Shown here: in pieces, positions 6,963-16,500 of the stretch
Layout of the letters: every line of letters begins with the position of its first letter
Numbering within the stretch: the first letter of the stretch is position 1
Source: an uncultured Clostridia bacterium
Lineage (GTDB): Bacteria; Bacillota; Clostridia; TANB77; CAG-508
Direction of reading: 5' to 3'
DNA: 38,813 nucleotides
NCBI GenBank assembly: GCA_934155165.1
Contig: CAKPGS010000008.1
Coordinates: 1-38,813 of the forward strand
The notes under the pieces: generated by a model
What the model was told of the DNA's origin: nothing
Seen by the model: only the letters and a program-made list of their open reading frames with translations
Databases searched by the model: none
Position numbers and translations under genes: made by a program

Positions 6963-8447
6963 TTGAGGAAGTTGAAAGTTTTTTTAATAAATGGAATTGT
7001 ATTAACTGCTACATCTTTTTTATTACAGACAATAGGTTTATTTTTTAATGTTTACATTTCCAATAAAATTGGTTCTGAATCTGTTGGTGTGTTTCAACTT
7101 TTAATGTCTGTGTATACTTTTTTTATTACTTTTGCTCTTTCTGGTATTAATTTATCTTGCATGAGAATTATTTCTGAAGAAATTGCTAAAGGTTTTTCTG
7201 GAAATACAAAAAAGGCTATGAAATATTGTTTAGCTTATAGTCTTTTATTTGGTGGTCTCGCTGGAGTTTTGTTATTTGCTTTTACACCTTTTATTTCTAC
7301 AAATTGGCTACATGGTAAGGTTTCTTTTACTCCGCTATATATTATTTCTTTCTCACTTCCTTTTTTAGCCTTATCGGCTGCTTTAAAAGGCTACTTTTCT
7401 GCCGTAAGGCGTGTTTCTAAAACTGCCTTTTCGGAAATTTTTGAACAAATTATACAAATAATTATAGTTACTTATTTGATAAATTTATTTATGCCTCCAA
7501 CTGTTGATTATGCCTGCATTTCTTTGGTTTTAGGTGCTACAATTTCCGAGGTGTTTTCTTTTATTTTTATATTTATTTTATATAAAATAGATTCTAAACA
7601 ATATAAAATGTCACCTAAAAATAATTCTAAGTTTTTAGGAAAATTGCTACATATTTCTTTGCCTATTGCTTTTACTTCATATGTTAGGTCTGGGCTTTCT
7701 ACTTTACAACAATTACTTATACCCTTTAGATTAGAAAAGTCTGGTCTATCTTGTGAAACTGCTCTTTCACAGTATGGCCAAGTTAGCGGTATGGTAATGC
7801 CTATTATAATGTTTCCTAGTATTTTTATACTATCTTTTTGCAATTTGCTTATACCAGAATTTTCAGAATTTAATGTTCAAAATAAAAGAATTCAAATAAA
7901 TTATAATATTACTAAAATTATTAAATATACTTTATATTTTTCTACTTGTATTTTTGGAATATTTTTATGTTTTAGCAAAGAGCTTTGTACTATTATTTAT
8001 AATATGCCTGAACTTTCTACGTATTTGGTTATGTTATCTCCTACTATTATTTTAATTTATTTAGATAAAGTTGTAGATAGTATTTTAAAAGGATTAGATA
8101 TGCAAGTTAGAGTTATGGGGATTAATATTTTAGATTTACTTTCTTGCTTAGGATTTATTTATTTTTTACTTCCTGTAGTTGGTATTAAAGGTTATTTATT
8201 TGTAATTTTATTTAGCGAAACTCTAAATTTTACTTTAAGTTTAAGAATTTTAATAAAGAAAACTCACTTTAAATTTGATATTACAAATATTATAAAACCT
8301 GCTTTTAGCTTAATTTGTAGCATTTTATTAATATTTATTTTTAAAGGATTTTTTGACTTACATATTGTTAATTTAATTATTCTTGTTTGTATGTTTATTG
8401 TTTTTTATTTGTTAATTTTAAAATTTCTAGAAAAACGAATATTATGA
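6963..8447 (+). CDS. spoVB: SpoVB/MATE-type polysaccharide flippase, stage V sporulation protein B-like
   Basis: A membrane protein of about 494 residues with roughly 14 predicted transmembrane segments from end to end, the plan of the MVF/polysaccharide-transport flippases. SpoVB moves lipid-linked peptidoglycan precursor for spore cortex synthesis; close relatives such as MurJ and Wzx-type proteins flip other lipid-linked sugars, so the exact substrate is not certain. Start choice: a GTG at 6954 is in frame, but it lies inside AGGTGAT (6952-6958), which matches the 3' part of the Shine-Dalgarno consensus. The TTG at 6963, four bases after it, is the better start. It ends in TGA, which shows that TGA is a stop in this organism. 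It stands alone between oleate hydratase and the M14 gene. Confidence 0.82.
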   Translation: MRKLKVFLINGIVLTATSFLLQTIGLFFNVYISNKIGSESVGVFQLLMSVYTFFITFALSGINLSCMRIISEEIAKGFSGNTKKAMKYCLAYSLLFGGLAGVLLFAFTPFISTNWLHGKVSFTPLYIISFSLPFLALSAALKGYFSAVRRVSKTAFSEIFEQIIQIIIVTYLINLFMPPTVDYACISLVLGATISEVFSFIFIFILYKIDSKQYKMSPKNNSKFLGKLLHISLPIAFTSYVRSGLSTLQQLLIPFRLEKSGLSCETALSQYGQVSGMVMPIIMFPSIFILSFCNLLIPEFSEFNVQNKRIQINYNITKIIKYTLYFSTCIFGIFLCFSKELCTIIYNMPELSTYLVMLSPTIILIYLDKVVDSILKGLDMQVRVMGINILDLLSCLGFIYFLLPVVGIKGYLFVILFSETLNFTLSLRILIKKTHFKFDITNIIKPAFSLICSILLIFIFKGFFDLHIVNLIILVCMFIVFYLLILKFLEKRIL

Positions 8448-8571
8448 ATTCACTTTAAATACTAGATTTTTTTGAAATTTCATGGTAAACTTTCATAAGT
8501 GTGAAAAGCTCTAATATAGTAATAATTTACTTTTTATCTTTTCGTTTTAGGCATTAGGAGATGATCTTTAA

Positions 8572-9936
8572 TTGAAAAATAAAATTTTAGATTATGAACA
8601 AGTAAATGAAATTTTAGACAATTACACAAAAGAAAACATCTTCTCAGAAACAGATGATTTAGGAAAAACTGAATATAGTTTGAAAATTAGACATTTTATA
8701 GTTGGTAATGGTAACAACGACATAGTAATAACAGGTGCAACACATGGTAGCGAAATTATCACAACTGATTTTATTTTAAGATTAATGTCTGATATTCAAA
8801 ATAATTCGAAAAAGTGGAACACTATTTTAAAAAACTTTAGGTTACATTTAATTCCCATGCTTAACCCTGAAGGTTATTTAATTTCTACTTGCGCAGTTAG
8901 AAAATTAATTCCTAGAAATATGTCTCAGGAAGAAGCAGAATTAATATGTAAAAAATATTATTCCGTATACAAAGCTGATGATATTGAAAATACAACTGAC
9001 AAAAAACATATGTTAATGTTTAATAATATTGATTATAATTGCATTCCTGATGAATATTCCTCAATAAAAAATTCTTTAAAGAATATTTTTGAGAAATATC
9101 CAGATTTACCCAAAAACTGTTTACATATTTGGAGTTCAAATGCAAATGGAGTAGATATTCAGGCAAATTCAATTTATAATCCGAAAATATCTCAAATTTT
9201 AAATGGTAAAGATATCTTTATGAATAGTCCTAGACATAATAATATAAACATTTCTCATCCAGGACCTATAAATTGTCCTTTTGATAAGGAAAATGGATTC
9301 AAGGTTGAAAAGGAAACTTTAGCAATTAGTTCTCTACTTGATTCTTTACAAGAAAAAGGAAAATTATTTGCATATTTAAATTATCATAGTGCTGGAGGAC
9401 TTATTTTTCAAAGACCTGCAATTACTCCAGAAGAAATACATTTATCTCAAGATAGTATGTTAAAAAAACAAATTGTAAATTATCTTTTTGCTAAAACTTA
9501 TCAAGATAAAACCTACAAAAATACCGGTTTAAATGAAAATGGTACAGATAAAAAAGAAATATCCAAATATATTATATATACCAAAGACTCAAATGCAACA
9601 TCTAGCAATGACATTTTTAGGCTTACATTTCCTAAGGATTTACTTATTGAACTTTCTGGAATGGGCGGTAACCCCATAGGGCCTTATGGCGATATTAAAG
9701 GAAATTATACAAATGCTATAAATTCAAATTTAGATGCAATTAATTATACTTTAAACGTTGCAAGTGTTGCCCAAATGATTGCAGAGCATAGTTATAGTGT
9801 TATAAAAAAGCTTGACCCAAAAGTTGATTATGAAACTTTAACAAGTGTTCAAGATATAATTTATAAGGAATTCGCTGAGAAAGTACAGTCTTTGGAAAAA
9901 AACGAAAAGGAAATAGAAAATGATTATGATAGATAA
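8572..9936 (+). CDS. M14-family zinc carboxypeptidase
   Basis: A 454-residue metallopeptidase. The first zinc-ligand pair is in THGSE (H58 and E61), the third is H272 in NYHSAGG, and E360 in LIELSG is the likely catalytic glutamate. NPEGY (about 102-106) is also typical of the family. M14 enzymes near cell-wall genes usually cut muropeptides, for example between D-Glu and diaminopimelate. There is no signal peptide or membrane anchor, so it probably acts in the cytoplasm, as MpaA does in recycling. The start is a TTG with TAGGAGATGATC just upstream, close to a perfect Shine-Dalgarno. The last 17 bases overlap the YkuD-type gene, so the two are translated together. It has a longer central region than minimal M14 proteins. 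Confidence 0.85.
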   Translation: MKNKILDYEQVNEILDNYTKENIFSETDDLGKTEYSLKIRHFIVGNGNNDIVITGATHGSEIITTDFILRLMSDIQNNSKKWNTILKNFRLHLIPMLNPEGYLISTCAVRKLIPRNMSQEEAELICKKYYSVYKADDIENTTDKKHMLMFNNIDYNCIPDEYSSIKNSLKNIFEKYPDLPKNCLHIWSSNANGVDIQANSIYNPKISQILNGKDIFMNSPRHNNINISHPGPINCPFDKENGFKVEKETLAISSLLDSLQEKGKLFAYLNYHSAGGLIFQRPAITPEEIHLSQDSMLKKQIVNYLFAKTYQDKTYKNTGLNENGTDKKEISKYIIYTKDSNATSSNDIFRLTFPKDLLIELSGMGGNPIGPYGDIKGNYTNAINSNLDAINYTLNVASVAQMIAEHSYSVIKKLDPKVDYETLTSVQDIIYKEFAEKVQSLEKNEKEIENDYDR

Positions 9937-10450
9937 CAAAATCACTGTTCTAATTAATTCAAATATTATAATTTTAAAATTTCCTAAATGTGGCATTGAA
10001 ACTTCTGCATTTATTGGAAAGAACGGAGCAACTACAGATAAACACGAAGGTGATGATTGCACTCCTATAGGCGTATTTTCCATAGGTTTATTACTTGGAA
10101 CACACACCAAAATTTGTAATCCTAATTACAACTATTCTCAAATAAATCCTAATATGTATTGGGTAGATGATTGTAATTCTAAGTATTACAACCAATTAGT
10201 TGATATAACTAAAATTCAAAGAGATTGGAAATCAAGCGAACATTTAATAGATTTTCCAATTCAGTATGAATATTTATTAGAAATAAAATCTAATCCTAAT
10301 AATGTTCCATGTAAAGGTAGTGCAATATTTCTTCATTGTAGCAATAACACTTCAACACATGGTTGTGTTGCTATAAATAGAAATGATATGCGTACATTAG
10401 TAAATAATATAGATGCAAATACAAAAATAGAAATTAAGAAAATAAATTAA
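9920..10450 (+). CDS. YkuD-type L,D-transpeptidase without signal peptide
   Basis: A 176-residue protein with the YkuD catalytic motif STHGCVAIN, giving C149 as the nucleophile and H147 as its partner, preceded by an FLHCS segment where the family has its conserved upstream histidine. These enzymes make or cleave cross-links in peptidoglycan peptides. The protein starts directly in the domain: no signal peptide, LysM or membrane segment is seen, unusual for an enzyme that normally works outside the membrane. It overlaps the M14 gene by 17 bases, and AAAGGAA lies eight bases before the ATG; a second ATG two codons later is possible. The pair suggests joint handling of muropeptides, perhaps in recycling or spore formation; the last point is inference. 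Confidence 0.85.
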   Translation: MIMIDNKITVLINSNIIILKFPKCGIETSAFIGKNGATTDKHEGDDCTPIGVFSIGLLLGTHTKICNPNYNYSQINPNMYWVDDCNSKYYNQLVDITKIQRDWKSSEHLIDFPIQYEYLLEIKSNPNNVPCKGSAIFLHCSNNTSTHGCVAINRNDMRTLVNNIDANTKIEIKKIN

Positions 10451-10473
10451 GGCGGTCATTGACCGCCCCTACA
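10451..10473 (-). repeat. REP-like palindrome, copy 2 (GGCGGTCA type)
   Basis: GGCGGTCA and TGACCGCC flank one central base; CCTACA follows, so the minus strand reads TGTAG then the hairpin. It is identical over 23 bases to the copy at 12105. It fills the gap between two converging genes and may act as a weak terminator. Confidence 0.8.
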
Positions 10474-10474
10474 T

Positions 10475-12028
10475 TTATATATTAAAATCTTCATCTATAT
10501 CATATGAATAATTATCATCATAGTTATATTTATTTTTCTTATAATTATAACTTTGATGTTCTAAATTTAAGCCTTCTATTTCTTTTCTCATTCTGTTTCT
10601 TGCAAAGTTAAAAGATTGCCATGTAAATTTATTTTTCTCTACATCTCTTTTTATATCATTTTCAACTTTATATAAATAGTTGTTTACTTCTACATTTAGA
10701 TTTTCGGTATTTTTTTCATTATTTAGAAGTCTTTTTATTTCTATTTTAGCATCTGCACTTTTCAAGTCTTTTAAATAATCCAAATCTATTTTTCCTGTTT
10801 TAAAATACAAATCTATATTTTGTTTTGCTATAAATTTATCTACATTTACAACATTTAGTAATGTGTACATTATTATAATTATTGCAAGATATGAATAAAA
10901 TAAATTCATTTTTTCTTTTACTATATACATTATTGTTGGAATTATTAATAGTGCTTCTGTTGCCAATGTAAATAATACGAAAATTCTTAAATATGTAAAT
11001 CCATATCTATTAACATATAGCATCATTTTTTGAACAGATACTGCTAATATAACAACTGTAAAAATTATCATTATGATGTTCATAATTTTTTTATAATTTT
11101 TTGCTGTTTTTCCCTCTTCACTGCTATTTATAGTTGTAATAATTACTAAAATAAAGTTAATAATTGAAACTACCATAAGTTGAAAGAATCCTTGTCTTGC
11201 TGTTGTAGATAACTTTTCAATTGAAACATTATCACCTATATGTATTAGTTGAACTGCTGTAAATATTAAATAAACAACATTTAAAACTGTAAGTATAGTG
11301 TTTACTGTAAATGTATCAATTTTTATTCTTTTAGTTTTTGAAACTTTTTCTATTACATTATATGAACTTTTTTCATTTGTTAAATTATATATAAAGCTTA
11401 CAAAATAGATAAATAAAATTATTATTAATGCAATTCTTAATATAAAATATAGAATTTCCCAATTTGTAAATATTTTTACAATATAATCTGCTAAACCACT
11501 AAACAATTTTGCAAACTCATCATCTGCTGAAATTAATAAAAATAAAATTACTATTAATATTGGTATTGCAATTATTATAGCTTTTAGAATTCTTTTGAAC
11601 ATTGCTACTTTAGGCTTATCTTTACTTGTTGTCAATAGTGTATCTCTTATTATAGAAATTCCCTTTCCTAAAAATTCTATTGGTCCAACTATAATATTAA
11701 ATATCTTTTCAAAGAAATGCGCCAATTTTAATTTATCACTTATAGCCCATGTTATCATTGAAGCAAATAAAGCTAAAATTACAAATATATTTAATATGTT
11801 GAAATATGTATTGTCAAAAAATAGATATGTACTGCTTAATATAAGTATTGGCACTGTAAGAATATATGCTTTTTTATTTTTTATTTTTCCTAGCTTTTCT
11901 AAAACATACATTGTAGCAAATATTGTTGATATAGCAAATAAAATTACAGATATACCTACACTTTGCCTAAAAAATAATATTGAATGCCACACACTTAATA
12001 TTAATGAAAGTATTACAGCAATTTGCAT
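10475..12028 (-). CDS. Multi-pass membrane protein, DUF4153/DUF4173-like
   Basis: A 517-residue protein with about a dozen hydrophobic segments covering residues 1-400 and a soluble, charged C-terminal tail of about 110 residues. The block YGFTYLRIFVLF, followed by NVDKFIAKQNIDLY and DLDYLKDLKSADA, is typical of the DUF4153/DUF4173 membrane family, whose function is unknown. AAGGAGG lies eight bases before the ATG and a promoter is visible upstream. Identical 23-base REP copies lie on both sides of the gene, 2 bases after its stop and about 75 bases before its start. The tail is rich in Tyr, Asn and Asp near its end. The family call is fairly sure; no function is proposed. Confidence 0.75.
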   Translation of the reverse strand: MQIAVILSLILSVWHSILFFRQSVGISVILFAISTIFATMYVLEKLGKIKNKKAYILTVPILILSSTYLFFDNTYFNILNIFVILALFASMITWAISDKLKLAHFFEKIFNIIVGPIEFLGKGISIIRDTLLTTSKDKPKVAMFKRILKAIIIAIPILIVILFLLISADDEFAKLFSGLADYIVKIFTNWEILYFILRIALIIILFIYFVSFIYNLTNEKSSYNVIEKVSKTKRIKIDTFTVNTILTVLNVVYLIFTAVQLIHIGDNVSIEKLSTTARQGFFQLMVVSIINFILVIITTINSSEEGKTAKNYKKIMNIIMIIFTVVILAVSVQKMMLYVNRYGFTYLRIFVLFTLATEALLIIPTIMYIVKEKMNLFYSYLAIIIIMYTLLNVVNVDKFIAKQNIDLYFKTGKIDLDYLKDLKSADAKIEIKRLLNNEKNTENLNVEVNNYLYKVENDIKRDVEKNKFTWQSFNFARNRMRKEIEGLNLEHQSYNYKKNKYNYDDNYSYDIDEDFNI

Positions 12029-12057
12029 ATGTTTTTCCTCCTTTTTTATTTTGCTCT

Positions 12058-12086
12058 ATTTTATATTATATTTTTGTTTTTGGCAA
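12058..12086 (-). promoter_or_regulatory. Promoter of the DUF4153-like gene
   Basis: On the minus strand: TTGCCA, 17 bases, TAAAAT, ending about 30 bases before the start codon. Confidence 0.5.
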
Positions 12087-12104
12087 ATTAATTACAATAT
12101 TTAT

Positions 12105-12127
12105 GGCGGTCATTGACCGCCCCTACA
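12105..12127 (-). repeat. REP-like palindrome, copy 3 (GGCGGTCA type)
   Basis: Same 8-bp arms and CCTACA flank as the copy at 10451. It ends one base before the stop codon of the HtrA-like gene, so it could end that transcript. Confidence 0.8.
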
Positions 12128-12128
12128 T

Positions 12129-13259
12129 TTATTTTTTTGTTAAAGTAACTTTTGTTTCTATTGTATTTTTGTTTCGCAATATTGTCAAGTTTATTTCGTC
12201 TCCTGGATTTTTTGTATATATATATTCTTTTAATTCATTCATTTTATTTATTTCTTTTCCATCTATTTTTGTTATTATATCTCCTTTTTTTATACCTGAA
12301 TTTTCTGCACTGCTGTTTTTTGTTACTTCTTCTACATATATTCCGTTTTCAAATTTTATTCCATTATTTAAATATGGTATTACATTTTTGTCGTATGCAA
12401 ATATTCCTATTGTTGCTTCTTCAAAGCTTCCATTTTCTATAAATTTTTGAACCACTGGTTTTATAACATTTATTGGTACGGCAAAACCTATTCCCTCTGC
12501 ACTTGTTATTTTTACCGAATTTACTGCTATAACAGTTCCATCTGGTTTTATTAGTGGTCCTCCACTATTTCCTGGATTTATTGTTGCATCTGTTTGAATT
12601 AAATCTGCCATATATATTTCTTGGTTGTTTTCTGTAAATTTTACGGTTCTATCTACTGCACTTATTATTCCACTTGTTACTGTTCTTTGAAATTCGTATC
12701 CTACTGGATTTCCTATTGCATATACAGTTTCTCCTATTCTACTTTCATTACTGTTTCCTAATGAAATATAATCTAAATTTTTCATGTTTATTTTTACTAT
12801 ACTTATATCTAAGTTGCTATCTGACCACACTACATTTCCTGTAAAAGATTTTCCGTTTTCTAGTGTAACATAGCAATTACTAAGTTTTTCTCCTGAAACA
12901 TGCTCATTTGTTACAATATAGCCATCTTCTGATACTATAAAACCTGTTCCAATACCTAAGCTTGAGCTACTTCCATCTGTAAATATACTTGTTCCCATAT
13001 TTTTTATTTTTGAAATTCCAACCACTGCTTTATTTGCTTCTTCTATTGTATCTGAAATTGTTTTACTATTTTCCTCCGCTTCTGTTACGGTTAGACCTGT
13101 TTTCTCCGCTGTATACAATGAGTTTTCTTGCATACTATCTGAAACTTCTATTTTTGCATACATTCCGTATAACCACCAGAAAATTAAAACTAAAAAAGTT
13201 ATTATCATTAATCTCAAAAATATTTTTTTAGTTTTAGCTAATTTTCCAGTATTTTTCAT
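12129..13259 (-). CDS. HtrA/DegP-like membrane-anchored serine protease
   Basis: A 376-residue protease. One membrane anchor spans about residues 13-32, and the rest should face outside. The trypsin-like domain has the triad H120 (TNEHV), D151 (SNLD) and S232 (GNSGGP). A single PDZ domain follows at about 290-373, with GIKKGDIITKIDG as its core. HtrA proteins degrade or refold damaged secreted proteins; low-GC Gram-positives usually carry this one-PDZ form. A strong AGGAGG precedes the ATG. Its upstream region is shared with the oppositely directed synthetase operon, and a REP copy lies in that gap. Paralogue-level naming (htrA, htrB or yyxA) is not possible from the sequence alone. Confidence 0.92.
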   Translation of the reverse strand: MKNTGKLAKTKKIFLRLMIITFLVLIFWWLYGMYAKIEVSDSMQENSLYTAEKTGLTVTEAEENSKTISDTIEEANKAVVGISKIKNMGTSIFTDGSSSSLGIGTGFIVSEDGYIVTNEHVSGEKLSNCYVTLENGKSFTGNVVWSDSNLDISIVKINMKNLDYISLGNSNESRIGETVYAIGNPVGYEFQRTVTSGIISAVDRTVKFTENNQEIYMADLIQTDATINPGNSGGPLIKPDGTVIAVNSVKITSAEGIGFAVPINVIKPVVQKFIENGSFEEATIGIFAYDKNVIPYLNNGIKFENGIYVEEVTKNSSAENSGIKKGDIITKIDGKEINKMNELKEYIYTKNPGDEINLTILRNKNTIETKVTLTKK

Positions 13260-13354
13260 ATGTACCCTCCTAGACTTTTCTTAAAATATTATTTACATTT
13301 TTTACAAAAAAATACAGTCAAAATTTTATTGTAATAATATTTTTTATCTTTTAT

Positions 13355-13377
13355 GGCGACCAATGGTCGCCGCTACA
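13355..13377 (-). repeat. REP-like palindrome, copy 4 (GGCGACCA type)
   Basis: GGCGACCA and TGGTCGCC with one central base; GCTACA follows, so the minus strand reads GTAG then the hairpin. It lies between two genes that diverge, where no terminator is needed, which argues that these palindromes are dispersed elements rather than terminators. Confidence 0.8.
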
Positions 13378-13413
13378 ATGGTTGACATTAATTTACTATA
13401 ATATTTCTGATTT

Positions 13414-13471
13414 ATTTCGACATTATTTTTATACGTTGTCCGATATTTTATTCTCAAAAAAATGTCGAAAT
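13414..13471 (+). promoter_or_regulatory. Inverted repeat just upstream of the synthetase promoter, candidate operator
   Basis: ATTTCGACATT (13414-13424) and AATGTCGAAAT (13461-13471) are exact complements, 36 bases apart. A looser half-site, TGTCCGATAT, lies between them at about 13437. The right arm ends four bases before the -35 box of the synthetase promoter, the usual place for an activator site. The regulator is unknown. Confidence 0.5.
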
Positions 13472-13474
13472 TAT

Positions 13475-13503
13475 TTGATTTTTATATACTTTTAATATAT
13501 AAT
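13475..13503 (+). promoter_or_regulatory. Promoter of the synthetase-kinase operon
   Basis: TTGATT, 17 bases, TATAAT. The predicted start is about 30 bases before the ATG at 13543. It overlaps the longer open frame that begins at 13462, which supports the later start codon. Confidence 0.65.
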
Positions 13504-13542
13504 TTTTTCATAATTATACTTATAAAAAAAGAAGGATGTTTT

Positions 13543-16500
13543 ATGGAAAATTTATATGAATTAACGAACCCACAAAAGTCTATATGGCTAACAGAACAAT
13601 ATTATAAAGGAACTTCAATAAATAATATTTGTGGTACAGCAAAATTGAATTTTAAAATTGATTTTGATATTTTAGTTAAAGCCATTAATTTAGTTATAAA
13701 AAATAATGATTGCTTTAGAATTAAACTAATTACAACCAATGGAATAGTTAAACAACGCATATCAAATTATAAATTTGTTGATATAGAAATAGTTGACATT
13801 ACTAATGAAAGCAAAATTTCATCAATTCAAAATTCACTTATAAGTAGAATTTTTGATATTGATAAAAATAATCTTTACAAATTTAAAATTTACAGACTTC
13901 CAGATGGAAAGGGTGGATTTATTTTAAATATCCATCACATTTTGAGTGATTCTTGGAGTCTTGGTTTAATTTGCAAGGAAATTATAAAAGCTTATAATTA
14001 TCTTTCTGGTTTATCTACAGAAGAACCTTTAGCTTCTTCTTATGTAGATTTTTGTGTTGCAGAAAATAATTACTTGAAAAGTGAAAAATATAAAAAAGAT
14101 AAAGAATATTGGAATACTGTATTTGCTACTATTCCAGAAGTTGCAAGTATACCTTCAAAGATTAAGAATCATGAAGATGTTTCTTGCGTTGCTGAAAGAA
14201 AAACTTTTGTTATTGATGAAAAATTAAATTCTAAAATAAATGATTATTGCAAAAAAAATAAAATTTCAGAATATAATTTTTTCATGTCAGTTTATGCACT
14301 ATATATTGGAAGAGTTTGTAATTTAACAGATTTTGTTATTGGGACTCCAATATTAAATAGAGCTAACTTCTCAGAAAAAAACACTATAGGTATGTTTATT
14401 AGTACACAACCTTTGCGTGTTAATATCAAAAATTCAAATACTTTTAAAGATTTGACTAGTACCATTGCGTCAAATAGTCTCAGTATGCTTAGGCATCAAC
14501 GATACCCATATGAAAATATTTTACAAGATTTAAGAAAAGAAAATAATAATTTACCTAATTTATATAATATTTTATTATCTTATCAAATTACAAAGGCCGA
14601 TACTATTGGTTCAGACTATTCAACAGAATGGACTTTTAATGGTAATTGTGCAGATGAATTACAAATTCATATTGAAGATTTAAATAATATAGGTAGTTTG
14701 AATATAGATTATGATTTTAAAACGCAAAAATTTACAGAAGATGAAATTATAGATATTCATAACCGTATTTTATATATTATAAATCAAGTTATTGAAAATA
14801 ATGAAATTGAATTAAATAACATAGAAATTGTAACTGAAAAAGAAAAAGAAGAATTATTATACTCTTTTAATAATACAAAATTAAATTACGATAAAACCAA
14901 AACTATAGCTGAGCTATTTGAAACACAAGCTGAAAAAACTCCTAATAATATAGCTTTAGTTTTTGAAGGTCAAACATTAACATATAAAGAATTAAATGAA
15001 AAAGCAAACCAACTTGCACATTACCTAAGGAAAACTGGTATTACTAATAATCAAATAATTGCTATACTTGTTAATCGTTCTTTTGAGATGATAATTGCAA
15101 TTCTTGCAGTTTTAAAATCTGGAGGTGCATATATTCCAGTTGACCCAGATTATCCGGATGATAGAATTGCGTATATGTTAGAAGATAGTAAAGCTAATTT
15201 AATTCTAACCCAAAAATCTATTAATAAAAACTTGGATTCAAATAAAATTTTTATTGATTTAGATAATGAAGCCTTATATTCTGGAGATACAAATAACCTT
15301 GAAAATATCTCTAATTCGGATGACTTATCTTATGTAATATATACATCTGGTTCTACAGGAAAGCCTAAAGGAGTTATGCTAACTCAACAAAGCTTTGCAA
15401 ATTTATATTATGGTGTTTTAGATAAAGTTAAATTTTTACAAGATGATTTTCAACACTCAATTGTTTCTATAACTACAATATCATTTGATATATTTGCATT
15501 TGAAAGTATAATTTCTTTAACAAGAGGACTAAAAGTTTTTATAACAAACAATATAGAACAAAAAGTTACTCAAAAATTAGAGAAATTAATAGTGGAAAAT
15601 AATATAGAAATAATTCAAACAACACCTTCTACTATGAATTTTCACATTGATTCATTAACTAATAAAAACAGTTTTTCAAATTTAAAATATGTAATATTGG
15701 CTGGTGAACAACTACCTTTATCTTTAGTAAATAAGATAAAGCAAATATCCCCAAATGTAACTATTTATAATGGATATGGTCCATCTGAAACAACTATATT
15801 TTCAACAATTACAGATGTCACAAACTTAGAAACTATTACAATAGGAAAGCCTTTGGCTAATACCCAAATATATATATTAGATAAAAATTTAAATTTGTTG
15901 CCAAAAAATTGTATAGGTGAAATATACATTGCTGGTGATGGAGTTGGAAAGGGCTATTTATATAAAGATTTATTAACAAAGGAAAAATTTATAGATAATA
16001 AATTTAACCCTGGAACAATTATGTATAGTGTTGGTGATTTAGGAAAATGGAATGACAATGGAACAATTGAATGTAAGGGAAGAATAGACCATCAAATAAA
16101 ACTTAGAGGTTTACGTATTGAACTTGGGGAAATTGAAGAAAGCATAGAGGATTTTGATAAAACAAATTCAACTAAAGCTGCAGTAATTGTAAAAAACATA
16201 CAGAATAATGATAAACTAATAGCTTTTGTATCATCTAAGAAAAAACTAGATACTTCCAATTTAAGAAATTCACTAATTGAAAAACTTCCAACTTATATGA
16301 TTCCTAATGAATTTGTTTTTTTGGATAGTTTTCCAACAACTCCTAACGGAAAAATAGATAAAATAAAATTACAAAATATTGAACTTAATTTTGAAAGTGA
16401 TAGCTATAAAAAACCACAAACAGAAACAGAAAAAAAATTGTTTAATATTGTATCAGAATTGGCTCAAAATACAGACTTTGGTATAAATACAGATTTCTTT

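Noticed and set aside
8445..8447. TGA read as an amino acid (alternative code)
   Set aside because: The flippase gene ends at this TGA at the normal length, and RF1 alone does not argue for recoding; in-frame TGA codons were not seen inside the other genes.
10451..12127. DUF4153-like gene as cargo of a transposon
   Set aside because: The flanking 23-bp copies belong to a dispersed family, are direct rather than inverted, and there is no transposase or target duplication.
13382..13402. TTGACA and TATAAT as the synthetase promoter
   Set aside because: The two boxes are only nine bases apart; the pair at 13475-13503 has the right 17-base spacing.
13462..13542. Longer N-terminus of the synthetase from an upstream ATG
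   Set aside because: The ATG at 13462 precedes the consensus promoter at 13475-13503 and has no ribosome-binding site; the extra 27 residues do not fit a C domain.
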